A DNA stretch of 64,000 bases. Source: Girardinichthys multiradiatus. Taxonomy: Eukaryota; Chordata; Actinopteri; Cyprinodontiformes; Goodeidae. A program made the position numbers and the translations under genes. The notes below the pieces were generated by a model. That model saw nothing but the letters and a program-made list of their open reading frames with translations. It searched no databases and had not been told where the DNA came from. The DNA is taken from NCBI RefSeq assembly GCF_021462225.1, contig NC_061817.1:1265326-1329325 (forward strand), in the 5' to 3' direction. This document shows positions 1-11,424 of this stretch, one piece after another; positions within the stretch are counted from its first letter, which is position 1, and every line of letters begins with the position of its first letter.

Positions 1-923
1 CCAGTGTTTGTTTTGAAAATTTAGAATGAGGTCAAACTAGTTTTAAAACTAATTAAGAACAGCTGCTATGTGTTCAAACATCTAGTTCACAATGTATATC
101 AGAAGGGAAAATAACATATTACTGTAATAAAACAATATTTTTGTATTTAAGTTTTATTGGCGCTAATGATGTCACATCCAGATTAGCGGTTAATTTTACA
201 CAAAGAAAAGGAAGTGAGCTGGATGGCTGGCAATTAACAAACAGTGGCAGCTACTCGCAGTGGCAACTGAGAGAGGAAAGCTTCTGCTCAGACTGCATGC
301 TTTAGGCGGTAGGAAAAAACCTCTTCATCAGGAACACGATCTTTTCTTGGGAAATCTTTGGCTCTGCAGAAGCTAAAAAAGAAAGGTTAAAGCGGTTAGT
401 CAAATTTGTGGCCAGAATACGATTGCAGACCATATTTTAAATTGGGTCCAAGATGCCATCTCGTTACTTAGCCAGCATGCATAAAGTTTTGTGGGTCTAT
501 GACGTTACAGAGATTCCAGCTGTGACTACTCCTTCTTGGGAGCTGTGCAGGAGGATGGGTTAATGCTGTACTTTCTGTGATTCAGAGTTTTTACCAGTCT
601 CTTTTGTTTTCTGTAGTTCAGTCCTTTGTGTTACTCTCATGGCTGGACCCCAGCACAATGTTCAGATGATTGATTGAACAGAGCTCAGTTTGTTTTTAGA
701 AAAACAAAACAGCTGCATTTATGCTGACACTAAAACACACACATATGACCTCCGGATTTGCCCTGGACCTGCCCCAGATTTTATTTCAGGCTGTCATAGC
801 AAAACAACCTGAATACAAGTATATGCCACACCTTTAAGATTTTCTTGTAACAGATTTTGTAAACTATGTATCTGTTTCCAAAACTGTTCATCTGCCCTAA
901 AATATCCCATTATAATGCATTGA
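1..923. other. Unassigned AT-rich flank
   Basis: No gene, RNA or recognisable repeat was seen here. Reading frames are short and stop-rich on both strands. It ends at the 13-bp target-site copy of the adjoining RTE insertion. Confidence 0.4.
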
Positions 924-962
924 GGTTTGTGGTTGTTCGTTCGTTCGTTCGTCGTCTTCCGC

Positions 963-2708
963 TTATCCAGGACCGGGTCGCGGGGGCAGCAGACTCAGCA
1001 GAGACGCCCAGACGTCCCTCTCTCCAGACACCTCCTCCAGCTCCTCCAGGGGGAGCCCAAGGCGTTCCCAGGCCAGCCGAGAGACATAGTCCCTCCAGCG
1101 TGTCCTGGGCCGTCCCCTGGGCCTCCTCCCGGTGGTACGTGCCTGGAACACCTCCCGAGGAAGGCGTCCAGGAGGCATCCGGTATAGATGCCCGAGCCAC
1201 CTCAACTGGCTCCTCTCAATGTGGAGGAGCAGCGGCTCTACTCCGAGCTCCTCCCGGATGGCCGAGCTCCTCACCCTATCTCTAAGGGAGTGCCCGGCCA
1301 CCCTACGGAGGAAGCTCATTTCAGCCGCTTGTATCCGTGATCTCGTTCTTTCGGTCATGACCCAAAGTTCATGGCCATAGGTGAGGGTAGGAACGTAGAC
1401 CGACCAGTAAATTGAGAGCTTTGCTTTTCGGCTCAGCTCTCTCTTCACCACAATGGACCGGCACAGCGCCCCCATTACTGTGGCAGCCGCACCGATCCGT
1501 CTGTCGATCTCCCGCTCCATTCTTCCCTCACTCGTGAACAAAACCCCGAGATACTTAAACTCCTCCACTTGAGGCAGGAACTCCCCTCCAACCTGAAGAG
1601 GACAAGCCACCCTTTTCCGGTCGAGTACCATGGCCTCGGACTTGGAGGAGCTGATCCTCATCCCAGCCGCTTCACACTCGGCTGCGAACCGCCACAGCGC
1701 ATGCTGTAGGTCTTGGCTAGAGGGGGCCAGCAGGACCACGTCATCCGCAAAAAGAAGAGACGAAATCCACTGGTCCCCAAACCAGACCCCCTCCGGCCCT
1801 TGGCTGCGTCTAGAAATCCTGTCCATAAAAGTTATGAACAGGACCGGCGACAAAGGGCAGCCCTGCCGGAGTCCAACATGCACTGGGAACAGGTCCGACT
1901 TAGTGCCGGCAATGCGGACCAAACTCCTGCTCCGCTCGTACAGGGACCGGATGGCCCCTAATAAAGGGCCCCCGATTCCATACTCCTGGAGCACCCCCCA
2001 CAGGGCATCACGAGGAACACAGTCGAATGCCTTCTCCAGGTCCACAAAACACATGTGAACCGGTTGGGCAAACTCCCATGAACCCTCGAGCACCCTGTAG
2101 AGGGTATAGAGCTGGTCCAGTGTTCCACGGCTGGGACGAAAACCACACTGTTCCTCCTGAAGCCGAGGTTCGACTATCGGTCGGACTCTCCTCTCCAATA
2201 CCCTGGCGTAGGCCTTACCAGGGAGGCTGAGGAGTGTGATCCCCCTGTAGTTGGAACACACCCTCCGGTCCCCCTTCTTATAAAGGGGGACCACCACCCC
2301 AGTCTGCCAGTCCAGAGGCACTGTCCCCGACCGCCACGCAATGTTGAAGAGGCGTGTCAACCATGACAGCCCTACAACATCCAGACACTTGAGGTACTCA
2401 GGGCGGATCTCATCCACCCCCGAAGCCTTGCCACCGCGGAGCTTTTTAACCACCTCGGTGACTTCAGCCTGGGTGATGAAAGAATCCAACCCCGAGTCCC
2501 CAGCCTCTGTTTCCACCACGGAATGCGTGATGGCAGGATTGAGGAGATCCTCGAAGTACTCCTTCCACCGCCCGATAATGTCCTCAGTCGAGGTCAGCAG
2601 TCTCCCGCCCCCACTATAAACAGTGTTGGCAAAGCACTGCTTCCCCCTCCTGAGGCGCCGGACGGTTTGCCAGAATCGCTTCGAGGCCAACCGGTAGTCC
2701 TTCTCCAT
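963..2708 (-). pseudogene. RTE reverse transcriptase (second part of the LINE ORF)
   Basis: About 581 residues of reverse transcriptase. Visible landmarks in order are PLYKKGDRRVCSNYRGITLL, EEQCGFRPSRGTLDQL, MCFVDLEKAFDCVPRDALW, GLRQGCPLSPVLF and the catalytic FADDVVLLAPS. The C-terminal part includes LHIERSQLRWLGHLYRMPPG, common at the end of RTE-clade proteins. The catalytic Asp pair is intact and there is no internal stop, so this half is well preserved; the break is the one-base deletion upstream that disconnects it from the endonuclease. Confidence 0.85.
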
Positions 2709-3928
2709 GGCCTCACCGAACTCTTCCAGGCCCGAGTTTTTGCCTCTGCCACAGCCCGGGCCGCAGCACGCTTGGCCTCACGGTACCCGTCAGCCGCCTC
2801 AGGAGTCCCACAAGCCAACCACAGCCGATAGGACTCCTTCTTCAGCTTAACAGCATCCCTTACTGCCGGTGTCCACCACCGGGTTCTGGGATTGCCGCCA
2901 CGACAGGCACCGCAGACCTTACGGCCGCAGCTATGGGCAGCAGCATCGACAATAGATGCAGAGAACATGGTCCACTCGGACTCTATGTCTCCAACATCCC
3001 CCGGGATCTGGTCGAAGCTCTCCCGGAGGTGGGAGTTGAATACATCCCTGGCCGAGGGCTCCGCCAGGCGTTCCCAGCAGACCCTCACTATGCGCTTGGG
3101 CCTGCCGAGTCTGTCCGGCATTCTCCTCCTCCAGCGGATCCAACTCACCACCAGGTGATGATCAGTGGACAGCTCAGCCCCTCTCTTCACCCGAGTGTCC
3201 AAAACATGCGGCCGAAGGTCTGATGATACGACAACAAAGTCGATCATCGACCTCCTGCCTAGGGTGTCCTGGTGCCAAGTGCACTGATGGACACCCTTAT
3301 GTTTGAACATGGTGTTCGTTATGGACAATCCGTGACTAGCACAGAAGTCCAATAACAAAACACCACTCGGATTCAGATCGGGGAGGCCATTCCTCCCGAT
3401 CACGCCTCTCCAGGTGTCACTGTCGTTCCCCACGTGGGCGTTGAAGTCCCCCAGCAGAATAATGGAGTCCCCGGGAGGGGCGCTATCCAGCACCCCCGAC
3501 AGGGACGCCAAGAAGGCAGGGTACTCTGCACTACCACTCGGCCCGTAAGCTGAAATGATAGTCAGAGACCTCTCCCCAACCCGAAGGCGCAGGGATACAA
3601 CCCTCTCATCCACTGGGGTAAACCCCAACACGAGACGGCTGAGCTGGGGGGCAACAAGCAAACCCACACCAGCCCGCCGCCTCTCCCCGTGGGCCACTCC
3701 AGAGTAGAAGAGAGTCCAACCCCTCTCAAGGAGATGGGTTCCAGAGCCCACGCTGTGCGTGGAGGCGAGCCCGACTATTTCTAGTCGATATCTCTCGACC
3801 TCCCGCACAAGCTCAGGCTCCTTCCCCCCCAGCGAGGTGACATTCCACGTCCCTAGAGCCAGCCTAAGCATCCGGGGATCGGGCCGTTGAGGTCTCCACC
3901 TTCGTCCGCCACCCAATCCTCTTTGCAC
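2594..3928 (-). pseudogene. RTE endonuclease domain (first part of the LINE ORF)
   Basis: This frame holds the AP-endonuclease domain that nicks target DNA. It begins close to [18 protein letters not shown], continues through [10 protein letters not shown] (metal-binding Asn/Asp segment) and [12 protein letters not shown], and ends the domain with [11 protein letters not shown] (catalytic His pair). After the endonuclease the frame covers the linker to the RT. It loses frame near 2721-2730, where the second copy of this element has one extra G, so a single-base deletion separates it from the RT frame. The element is therefore not autonomous in this copy. The real start is uncertain because the 5' end of the element is missing. 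Confidence 0.82.
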
Positions 3929-3987
3929 CGGTCCCTCACGGTTCCCCCTGCAGGTGGTGGGCCCACTGGGGGATGGTTTGTGGTTGT

Positions 3988-5360
3988 ACTATAACAAAAT
4001 GTAAAAAAAATCCAAAAGTTATTAACACTTTTGCAAGACACTGTATAATTATTGTCCATCTACCAATCAGAGTAACTTTCTCTCTTAGCCCTTTCCAACC
4101 AAACAGTTTTCATTGTTAGTACAGTTCTGGTTTTCAAACCAGTTCTTCGTCATTTTTAATGTCTCAGTCTATTAATAGTTGGAAGGTCATTCTGTTGCAA
4201 CTGAATTTTTGAAGAGAACGGGGGTGCAGGGAGACAGCTTGACAGATTGTGAGTGTTTGGGCCAGTATTCACCAGCTGACTGGCAATATTCAAACAATAA
4301 ATGGCAGGAGAAAGACAATGAGCTCAAATGTTCCTCCACTGATGGTTTGACTTCCTATCAGTGAAGATCAGTTTATATTGTGTTGTTTGTTAGGCAGACT
4401 AGATGCAACACTGGCTCGGAATTATTTCTAAGCTGAATGTGTTTAGACAGTCTGGTTGCCCTTCCACTAACTGACATTAAAAGTTCTTTACTTAAACTCT
4501 CAGCTGTACTTTGAAGTTTTAACTGCCCCTGTAGTCACATTCAACTGAAGTTTGGGGGGTGTTTCAATGTGGGTCTTATCGGGTAACATTATCTAACAGT
4601 CCAAAAATCTTCATATTTGTACCAACAGTAGATTTGTTTCATAAGGGGATCAGAATCACTCAGTAAATAGTACAATAGGGCAAAAGAGGCAACCTTGAAG
4701 ATAAAATTACTCTTCTGGCGTTCAGCTTTAGAAACAAAGTATGATGGTCTGGCATGACTGTGTGTTAAAATCAAATCATTCTCAATTAATACAACATATA
4801 ATTTTCTTACATGTCTCAAATCTGTCAAAATATATTGTTTTGATATATCAATTGGAAACTTTATGAAAACAATATTATTAAAAAAAACGTAAAACTTAAA
4901 AATATACTAATTCTTGACAAAGGGCCAAAGTCAATGGATTATGACGTTTGTAATGTGAGCTTCCATTAGGCCTAGTCTAAATGTCATGATTATATTACGC
5001 ATTCCTCCAAATCTGACTACAATAGAGCTTGCATGCTAAACTTGAAAGCATACTGGACCAATCAATGTATGGAAATGGCAGCAAAGTTGCACAAATATAA
5101 GTATTCTCACTCCGTCAAAAATCCGGGCCAATTTAGCCTTGGACATCAGTCTGCCTCAGAGCCCACCAGTAATGGCTGGTGGGGTTTTCTCCAAAGGGGC
5201 TATAACTCCAAAGTAATGATACCAAAAAGCAAGCAAACATGCACTAAGTTGTAGCACACCACTGTATTTATATAAATGAAAACCACAAAAGGATCGTTGT
5301 AAAGTTATGTAGTGTTTTATTTTTACAGAAAATATACAGAAATTATGCTCTTCTATCTTT
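3988..5360. other. Unassigned AT-rich interval
   Basis: I see no coding region, RNA gene or repeat family that I can name. Open frames are below 80 codons and have no recognisable motifs. Confidence 0.35.
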
Positions 5361-6345
5361 AAGAGACTAATTTCTCAATGACTCTATGGTTAAAGGCAGG
5401 GATGGTTTTGATAAGATTCTTCTCCATAGTGAGCATGGCTAATGTATTGAGACAATATGACGTTGTGTTTCCAAGCAAGGTCTTGATGCCCTTCAGTGTT
5501 TAGAAGCACCTCTCAGATTCAGCTGTGGTCATAGGAGTTGAGAATCCTCAGCAGAGCCACAATGTTACATCCCCTAAAGTGGATGTTTTTATATGAAGTT
5601 ATGCTGATGTTTTGTTATAGGCTCCACCTCCTGGATTAGGTGCTGTTTCCTGGGTCTCCAGCCAGTCATTAGCGGTGGTCTATTTAAGGCTTGTGAAGCT
5701 GCAGTTGTGGGCCTTTTGGCCATTTGACTGCCATACACCCTCTTTGTCTGTGCAGGCTTAAATGCCTCAAGTTTCCTAATGTAAGCTTTGGACAGACTGT
5801 GCTTCAATGGGAGAGCTGCCTTTTCTTTGATCTCAGTTTTTTCCTGTTTATGTGGTTGTTAAATAGGTTAGTTTGTAGGTTTGTATATTTATTTTTTTTT
5901 TCAGAAATGGGTAAGTTTGACTTTCCTTCTTTTTTAGGGTTGTTTTGTTTGTTATGTTGGACTAAGCTCTCCCTGAAGCTATATACCAGTCTGTACAGCA
6001 GAAAGTTTATAATATGGTATAAATAAACATCTTAACTGCCATCAGGACTCCTCATTCACTATCTAGATTTATGTTCGTCCCTTATATCCCCTAGACCAGC
6101 CAGGGGACGTAACACAGTCTCTGAGAAGGTGTCTTGAAGATTGTTCTCCATGAAGACCTGTTACAGTCAGGCACCACTGCAGCTCCTGAACTCATCAATG
6201 CTGTATATGAGAGCCAGTTCGGTTTTCAGCTTGGTCTTGTTCAGCACTGGGTAAACCTCCATAGTTGTGTTCAGTGCTGTTTCAGGGAATTGCTGGGAAT
6301 CTGTCTGCCTGCAGCAGTGTAGCTCTGATCAGATGCTTTGTAAAG
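5361..6345 (-). pseudogene. Decayed hAT-family transposase C-terminus, split by a solo LTR
   Basis: On the minus strand, 6345 down to 6115 reads through MEVYPVLNKTKLKTELALIY and FMENNLQDTFSETV. The text resumes at 5562 down to 5361 with VALLRILNS, a frame shift, ESERCF, and LAMLTMEKNLIKTIPAFNHR. These are the C-terminal landmarks of hAT transposases, including the hAT dimerisation region, as found in ZBED-like and other domesticated proteins. There are at least three stops and a frameshift, so it is a relic. A 552-bp LTR (5563-6114) sits between SETV and VALL, exactly inside the reading frame. The catalytic N-terminal half is not visible to the right. Confidence 0.7.
5563..6114 (+). mobile_element. 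Solo LTR inserted in the hAT relic
   Basis: It begins TGTTACATCCCC and ends GGGGACGTAACA, so its ends are imperfect inverted repeats with TG...CA termini. A TATA-like TATTTAAGG lies near 5680 and an AATAAA signal near 6022, giving plus orientation. The host frame reads ACTG on one side and ATTG on the other, a 4-bp target duplication with one mismatch. No internal retroviral genes flank it, so it is a recombination-derived solo LTR. The family is not identified. Confidence 0.7.
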
Positions 6346-6384
6346 GCAAATCTATAATTATTTATTAAAAATGTTGTTTTTTTT

Positions 6385-7310
6385 TTACATTTTATTTTTT
6401 ATTTTACTTTATTGTCAAAGAAAATGACAACACTGTCCTGAGACTGGGCTTCGCAAAAATAATATTAGGTACAATAATAAAAAAATAAAATAAAAGTCAG
6501 AGGTTTGTATCCTATTTGAAAATGTCTATAATTGGCACCCATTTTCTTTCAAAAACATTGTGTAGACTAATTTTCTGTATCCATTGTGCAATTGTAGGTG
6601 AGTCAGGCTTCAACCAACAAATGGTCATTTTCCTAACAATCCTTAAGAGAAGATGAAGTACACATTTTTGATCCTCAGAACTTGTCCGGGAAGATATCTA
6701 ATGAAAATACAAGGGTCCAGAGTGAGGTCAACTTTCAGTACAAGTAGATTTTCCAAAAAGTCCTTAATGTCCTTCCAAAAGTTCTGTATGGTGGGACAGT
6801 ACCCAGAAGATGGAAGCTTGGTCACCCACCCTCCTAACAGTCTCCCCAGCACTTATTGTTCACTGTGCACCCCGAAAATGATTTTAGGGAAAGAAAGATT
6901 TTAAAGGAGCTCTGAAAAATCTGATTTTTGACTTCCAGTCAAATTCCTTCCAAACATGACTCCCCACTCCTCTGTGACAATTAGACCATACAGTTTCCAA
7001 ACCTCATCATCCAAAATGCAATTTAGCTCCATTTCCCATTGTTGTTTTAAATGTTGTCTATCTAACATATCAGTCATCAATTTGTTGACACTTGTTTTTT
7101 AATTACTCCATGATTTTCAACCAAATTAATAAAATGTTTTTCTATATTTGTAGACTCCCTTCTAATGTATTCCCAGTATGAATATTTTGTTAAATAGTTG
7201 CTTACTTGTATATACCTAGATAAGTCACTAGGGGGTAAATTGAATTTGGCTTTTAGTTGGGCAGAGATTTTAAGTACATTTCCATCAAATAACTGATTCA
7301 ATGTGATGAG
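6385..7310 (-). mobile_element. L1-like LINE remnant (ORF2 C-terminus and 3' UTR)
   Basis: Minus-strand fragments resemble the C-terminus of L1-clade ORF2. One (7301-7077) contains LKAKFNLPPSDLSRYIQVSN, the other (6852-6643) contains CPTIQNFWKDIKDFLENLL. The two are out of frame with each other and the core RT domain is absent, so this is a short 3' end of an old insertion. An A/T-rich tail at 6365-6420 would be the 3' end. Confidence 0.65.
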
Positions 7311-8063
7311 CCCCCTCTCAGCCCACCCACAAAAACAGCTGTGTGATAAAGATGGAAGGAACTTAATATTCCCATCTATAGAGAGGGCTCGTGACAGGTG
7401 TTGAGGTAAAATAATGCTATCACTGATATTGTTGCGGCCTCAACGTCTCCCAGTCCGGATGTCATGAGAAAGAACAGATGAAGAGCAGGAAATTAAGATT
7501 AACGCAAGTTTAATTTGGAAGATAAGTCCAATGATTTCTAATGCAAAATGAATATACAAAATAACACAATGAAAGAAAATTACATAAAGAAAGAAAATTA
7601 CATAAGGGCCCTTACGGAGAGAGATAGCAGATTTCAGCAAAGCATGGCTGTCTTTACCCAGATGTCTCTGTCATTACAAGTTCCAGTACATCTTTATACT
7701 GTTGACTTCAAAGCTTACCGACTGTGCCTTTCCGTCTGGTGTTGTAAATCAGCCAAGCTCGCTTGTGGCATCTATACCATGGCCAATCGTTGACATTTAT
7801 TGCTTTATTGTCCCTATAGCCAGCTTTTACTGCTTGCAGCTGTTGAGAACTTCCTAACCTCTGCTTCACCCTTGTGCCATCCTGACCCCTGCTGTGATCT
7901 TTGCTCTCTCCTCAAGACTCACTCTTGTTAAATCTCAGTTTAATGTTCTCACATGCAAACTAAACTAATAGCATGAAATTACATGATTTTAATTCTCAAC
8001 ACAGGGTAGCCTTTCCTTTTAACTGTTTCTGGATCTCATTTCAGATATTTAGAGTATATTTAA

Positions 8064-8067
<4 letters not shown>
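7311..8067. other. Unassigned interval, possible old LTR sequence
   Basis: No gene was recognised. The stretch from about 7430 (TGTTGCGGCC) has a GC-rich start and T-rich body that would suit a decayed LTR, but I found no matching terminus or target duplication, so no element is called. Confidence 0.25.

Positions 8068-8097
<30 letters not shown>
8068..8097. repeat. (TA)n microsatellite
   Basis: About 15 TA units directly abut the left end of the DD36E transposon. A second TA run follows the right end (9367-9392). Because Tc1/mariner elements insert at TA, the element probably jumped into one longer TA tract. Confidence 0.9.
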
Positions 8098-8100
<3 letters not shown>

Positions 8101-9366
8101 GGGTTGGACAATGAAACTGAAACACCTGGTTTTAGACCACAATAATTTATTAGGATGGTGTAGGGCCTCCTTTTGCGGCCAACACAGCGTCAATTCGTCT
8201 TGGGAATGACATATACAAGTCCTGCACCGTGGTCAGAGGGATTTGAAGCCATTCTTCTTGCAGGATAGTGGCCAGGTCACTACGTGATACTGGTGGAGGA
8301 AAACGTTTCCTGACTCGCTCCTCCAAAACACCCCAAAGTGGCTCAATAATATTTAGATCTGGTGACTGTGCAGGCCATGGGAGATGTTCAACTTCACTTT
8401 CATGTTCATCAAACCAATCTTTCACCAGTCTTGCTGTGTGTATTGGTGCATTGTCATCCCGATACACGGCACCGCCTTCAGGATACAATGTTTGAACCAT
8501 TGGATGCACATGGTCCTCAAGAATGGTTCGGTAGTCCTTGGCAGTGACGCGCCCATCTAGCACAAGTATTGGGCCAAGGGAATGCCATGATATGGCAGCC
8601 CAAACCATCACTGATCCACCCCCATGCTTCACTCTGGGTATGCAACAGTCTGGGTGGTACGCTTCTTTGGGGCTTCTCCACACCGTAACTCTCCCAGATG
8701 TGGGGAAAACAGTAAAGGTGAACTCATCAGAGAACAATACATGTTTCACATTGTCCACAGCCCAGGATTTGCGCTCCTTGCACCATTGAAACCGACGTTT
8801 GGCATTGGCATGAGTGACCAAAGGTTTGGCTATAGCAGCCCGGCCGTGGACATTGACCCTGTGGAGCTCCCAACGGACAGTTCTGGTGGAAACAGGAGAG
8901 TTGAGGTGCACATTTAATTCTGCCGTGATTTGGGCAGCCGTGGTTTTATGTTTTTTGGATACAATCCGGGTTAACACCCGAACATCCCTTTCAGACAGCT
9001 TCCTCTTGCGTCCACAGTCAATCCTGTTGGATGTGGTTCGTCCTTCTTGGTGGTATGCTGACATTACCCTGGATACCGTGGCTCTTGATACATCACAAAG
9101 ACTTGCTGTCTTGGTCACAGATGTGCCGGCAAGACGTGCACCAACAATTTGTCCTCTTTTGAACTCTGGTATGTCACCCATAATGTTGTGTGCATTTCAA
9201 TATTTTGAGAAAACTGTGCTCTTACCCTGCTAATTGAACCTTCACACTCTGCTCTTACTGGTGCAATGTGCAATCAATGAAGACTGGCTACCAGGCTGGT
9301 CCAATTTAGCCATGAAACCTCCCACACTAAAATGACAGGTGTTTCAGTTTCATTGTCCAATCCCTG
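8098..9366 (-). mobile_element. DD36E Tc1/mariner transposon, copy A, apparently complete
   Basis: This 1269-bp element has terminal inverted repeats starting CAGGGGTTGGACAATGAAAC at the left and its inverted copy at the right (one changed base near the tip), flanked by TA. It contains one uninterrupted transposase frame. Copies B (30001-31260) and C (48667-49730) are the same family but broken. Catalytic spacing (see the CDS) fits the DD36E group described as Incomer. Confidence 0.92.
8150..9181 (-). CDS. Tc1/mariner transposase, DD36E type, 343 aa
   Basis: The enzyme cuts and pastes its own element at TA sites in the nucleus. The N-terminus has a paired-like helix-turn-helix region (residues about 5-45, FKRGQIVGARLAGTSVTKTA), then a second DNA-binding part with GRKRK near 57-61. 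The catalytic domain shows D152 in VLFSDE, D243 in DDNAPIH and E280 in SPDLNIIEPLW. Thirty-six residues separate D243 and E280, against 34 in classic Tc1, which is the diagnostic spacing of the DD36E (Incomer) group. Length is normal for the family. There is no stop or frameshift, the start ATG is the first in the frame, and both inverted repeats remain, so activity is possible. No intron is seen. Confidence 0.93.
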   Translation of the reverse strand: MGDIPEFKRGQIVGARLAGTSVTKTASLCDVSRATVSRVMSAYHQEGRTTSNRIDCGRKRKLSERDVRVLTRIVSKKHKTTAAQITAELNVHLNSPVSTRTVRWELHRVNVHGRAAIAKPLVTHANAKRRFQWCKERKSWAVDNVKHVLFSDEFTFTVFPTSGRVTVWRSPKEAYHPDCCIPRVKHGGGSVMVWAAISWHSLGPILVLDGRVTAKDYRTILEDHVHPMVQTLYPEGGAVYRDDNAPIHTARLVKDWFDEHESEVEHLPWPAQSPDLNIIEPLWGVLEERVRKRFPPPVSRSDLATILQEEWLQIPLTTVQDLYMSFPRRIDAVLAAKGGPTPS

Positions 9367-9370
9367 TATA

Positions 9371-9401
<31 letters not shown>

Positions 9402-9424
9402 TATTTTTTTTTTTATTTTTTTCT
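9367..9424. repeat. (TA)n followed by a T-rich tract
   Basis: TA dinucleotides up to about 9392 continue the tract on the other side of the DD36E element, then a run of T with scattered A. Confidence 0.85.
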
Positions 9425-9544
9425 GAGACTGCAGACTGACAAATGAGAGTTGTGAAATGGCAATTGCTAGGAATTAATATTCTTCCATAGATACCCACTT
9501 TGTCTCTGGATCCTGAATTATCCATGCCACAATGGCTCTTATTT

Positions 9545-10090
9545 GAGCAACAACAGTATAATTTGAAATTGGGCAGTTTTGATGACACACCCCAGAGGAG
9601 AGCCAGTTGAGCACATCAGTGGCCTGGAAAACGTGTTGTTGATCCACCAGACAACAAATAGTACCAGAATCAAGTACAGAGAAATTAACTGGTCTACGGG
9701 CCTGGATGGGGGCTGCTTGCAGTTGAAGGGTGAAGAAAATTCAACAAAACACAGACGAACATGTGTTTCCGTCCCCCCTACAAGCCAAACAACAAGATTC
9801 AACAATCTAGCAGTGTCGTCTACAACCTCTTTCCTTGCCTGATAAGCATATTGAAATTGGTCAGTTTTGCTCTGCACCATCTGCAATAGTTCCCTCTTCA
9901 CCATGTGTGCAAGTGATTTCGTCATTAAGGATGCCACTGTACAATAATGAATCAGGGCTTCTAGGGATTTAACCTTGGCTGCTGGTATATTTAAAAGTAT
10001 CTTCCATATTTCCAGGACTTTTTTCAGTGACAGTGAACACTGGAAAATGAATGCGTCCACTAATGTGATCGCACCTACAACTTTTCCTAA
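9545..10090 (-). mobile_element. Decayed L2/CR1-type LINE reverse transcriptase fragment
   Basis: The minus strand encodes recognisable RT blocks: QFQYAYQARKEVVDDTARLL, then HVRLCFVEFSSPFNC (the family usually has VDFSSAFN) and STGSPLGCV (usually GAPQGCV). Flanking frame is lost, so it is a relic. It is joined near 10090 to an RTE fragment in the opposite orientation. Confidence 0.6.
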
Positions 10091-10095
10091 TAATG

Positions 10096-10302
10096 TAGTG
10101 GCCAGGCACTCTCTCAGAGACACGGTGATGAGCTCGGCCATCGGAGAGGGGCCCAGAGTAGAGCCGCTGCTTCTCCACATCGAGAGGAGTCAGTTGAGGT
10201 GGCTCGAGCATCTGCTTCGGATGTGTTCCAGGCATGTCGCACTGGGAGGAGGCCCAGGGGACGGCCCACGACACGCTGGACGGACTATGTCTTTCGGCTG
10301 AC
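10096..10302 (+). mobile_element. RTE LINE fragment (RT C-terminus)
   Basis: About 207 bp similar to the C-terminal end of the RTE protein, with ARHSLRDTV, VEPLLLHIERSQLRWLEHL and the following Gly/Arg-rich segment. It differs at many positions from the two long RTE copies in this window, so it is an older or different subfamily. Both ends are cut. Confidence 0.75.
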
Positions 10303-10817
10303 TTTCATAAAAGTTATATCACCCTTTACGTTATGGCTTCGTAATACTGAGAAGCAACCGAACACTGAAATAATCAATTTTATCTTAAAAATGTAGGCCT
10401 ACTTACCCTTGCTGTTCCGTTGACATCCTTGATAACTTGATAAATGATAGTGCCTATTTTTATGACCCTCCCAAAAATGGTGGTCCATTAGACGAATGTG
10501 CCATCCTAAATACCACAACACTACCATGTATGGGCCATGTATTTTAAAGAAGTGTAAATATTATGTGGAAAAATATAAAAAAGAAAGGTCTGCATGTTCT
10601 TTCCCCCATCTGACTGTAATCTAAGAGAAATCAAATTAAAAATTGCATTTCTCTATGATTAAAGATGCTCTCTGTTGGTAAACTAAAAAGTGGGCTTGTC
10701 AAACTCCTTTTAGATTAAAATGCATTAATAAATGTGATGTGACCATTAATATTCTAAGGGCTTTAATTTGGAATTTCCAAAACAGATATTGATAAACTGT
10801 CTTGGGCATTTGCAGTG
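10303..10817. other. Unassigned interval
   Basis: AT-rich sequence with no recognised gene or repeat. Confidence 0.3.
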
Positions 10818-10822
10818 GTTGT

Positions 10823-11408
10823 TGTCATGGAGTGACATTTTGGACTTTGTGGGTTCTTGTATGGTTTATTTTGTAATTTAGATTCTCCTTATGGCTCTTT
10901 GTTTATTTCTTAGGTTATTGTTTCTATGTTTCCTCTCTAGTTTCTCTGTTTACTTTAGTTCATAGTTATTCTAATTCTTTATTTCCTCCTCTGATTTATT
11001 CTCTTGCTTAGTTTGTGTTTTCTGTTTTAGTCCTTTCACCCATCCTCAGCCTTTGTATTTGTTTCACCTGTTCCTTGTCACACCTGTTCCCTGTTTCTTT
11101 GATTACCTGCCTTTTGTTCCCCTCTCTGTGCTTTGTGTATATTAGTTGTTCTGTTTGCTTAGTTCCTCGCTGGTTCCTTCTGTTATTCTGTTGATTACCC
11201 CTTTCCCTACCATGACGGTTTTGTTTTTGGCTCGCTTATGCTACGTTTTTGCCAAGGTACCTGCAGTGTTTTGAAAGTTTTGGATTTTGTCTCTGGATTC
11301 ATACTTGCAGTGTTTTTGTTACGTTTTGACCTTTTTTAAGAATAAACTATGATGCGGATACCGAGCTCTTGTCTGCGCTTTGGTCCGACCCAAGATCCTT
11401 CTCCGATA
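10823..11408 (+). mobile_element. Probable solo LTR with 5-bp target duplication
   Basis: It starts TGTCATGGAGTGACA, is T/C-rich with many CCTGTTCC-like runs, carries AATAAA near 11341 and then a CG-rich R/U5-like end (GAGCTCTTGTCTGCGC). GTTGT flanks it at 10818-10822 and 11409-11413. The final bases (CCGATA) do not fit the TG...CA rule, so mutation or a slightly different boundary is likely. The layout resembles LTRs of fish Gypsy-type elements. Confidence 0.55.
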
Positions 11409-11424
11409 GTTGTTCTCTCAGCCA

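Larger units (their letters stand above)
924..3987 (-). mobile_element. RTE-type LINE, 5'-truncated, with 13-bp target-site duplication
   Basis: The non-LTR retrotransposon body is 937-3974 on the minus strand. Its 3' end is a short GTTC tandem tail (about 937-951) and its 5' end is cut near 3974. The 13-mer GGTTTGTGGTTGT occurs at 924-936 and again at 3975-3987, directly flanking the element, which is what target-primed insertion leaves. The protein is an apurinic-type endonuclease followed by reverse transcriptase, the order of the RTE clade (Rex3/Expander-like elements are common in fish). Assignment to RTE rather than another endonuclease-bearing clade rests on this protein and the short tandem 3' tail. 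A second, longer copy is at 36.2-39.4 kb on the other strand. Confidence 0.85.

Noticed and set aside
866..1285. Open frames antisense to the RTE LINE at the left end
   Set aside because: They mirror the GC-rich RT coding strand; the opposite strand has clear RT motifs.
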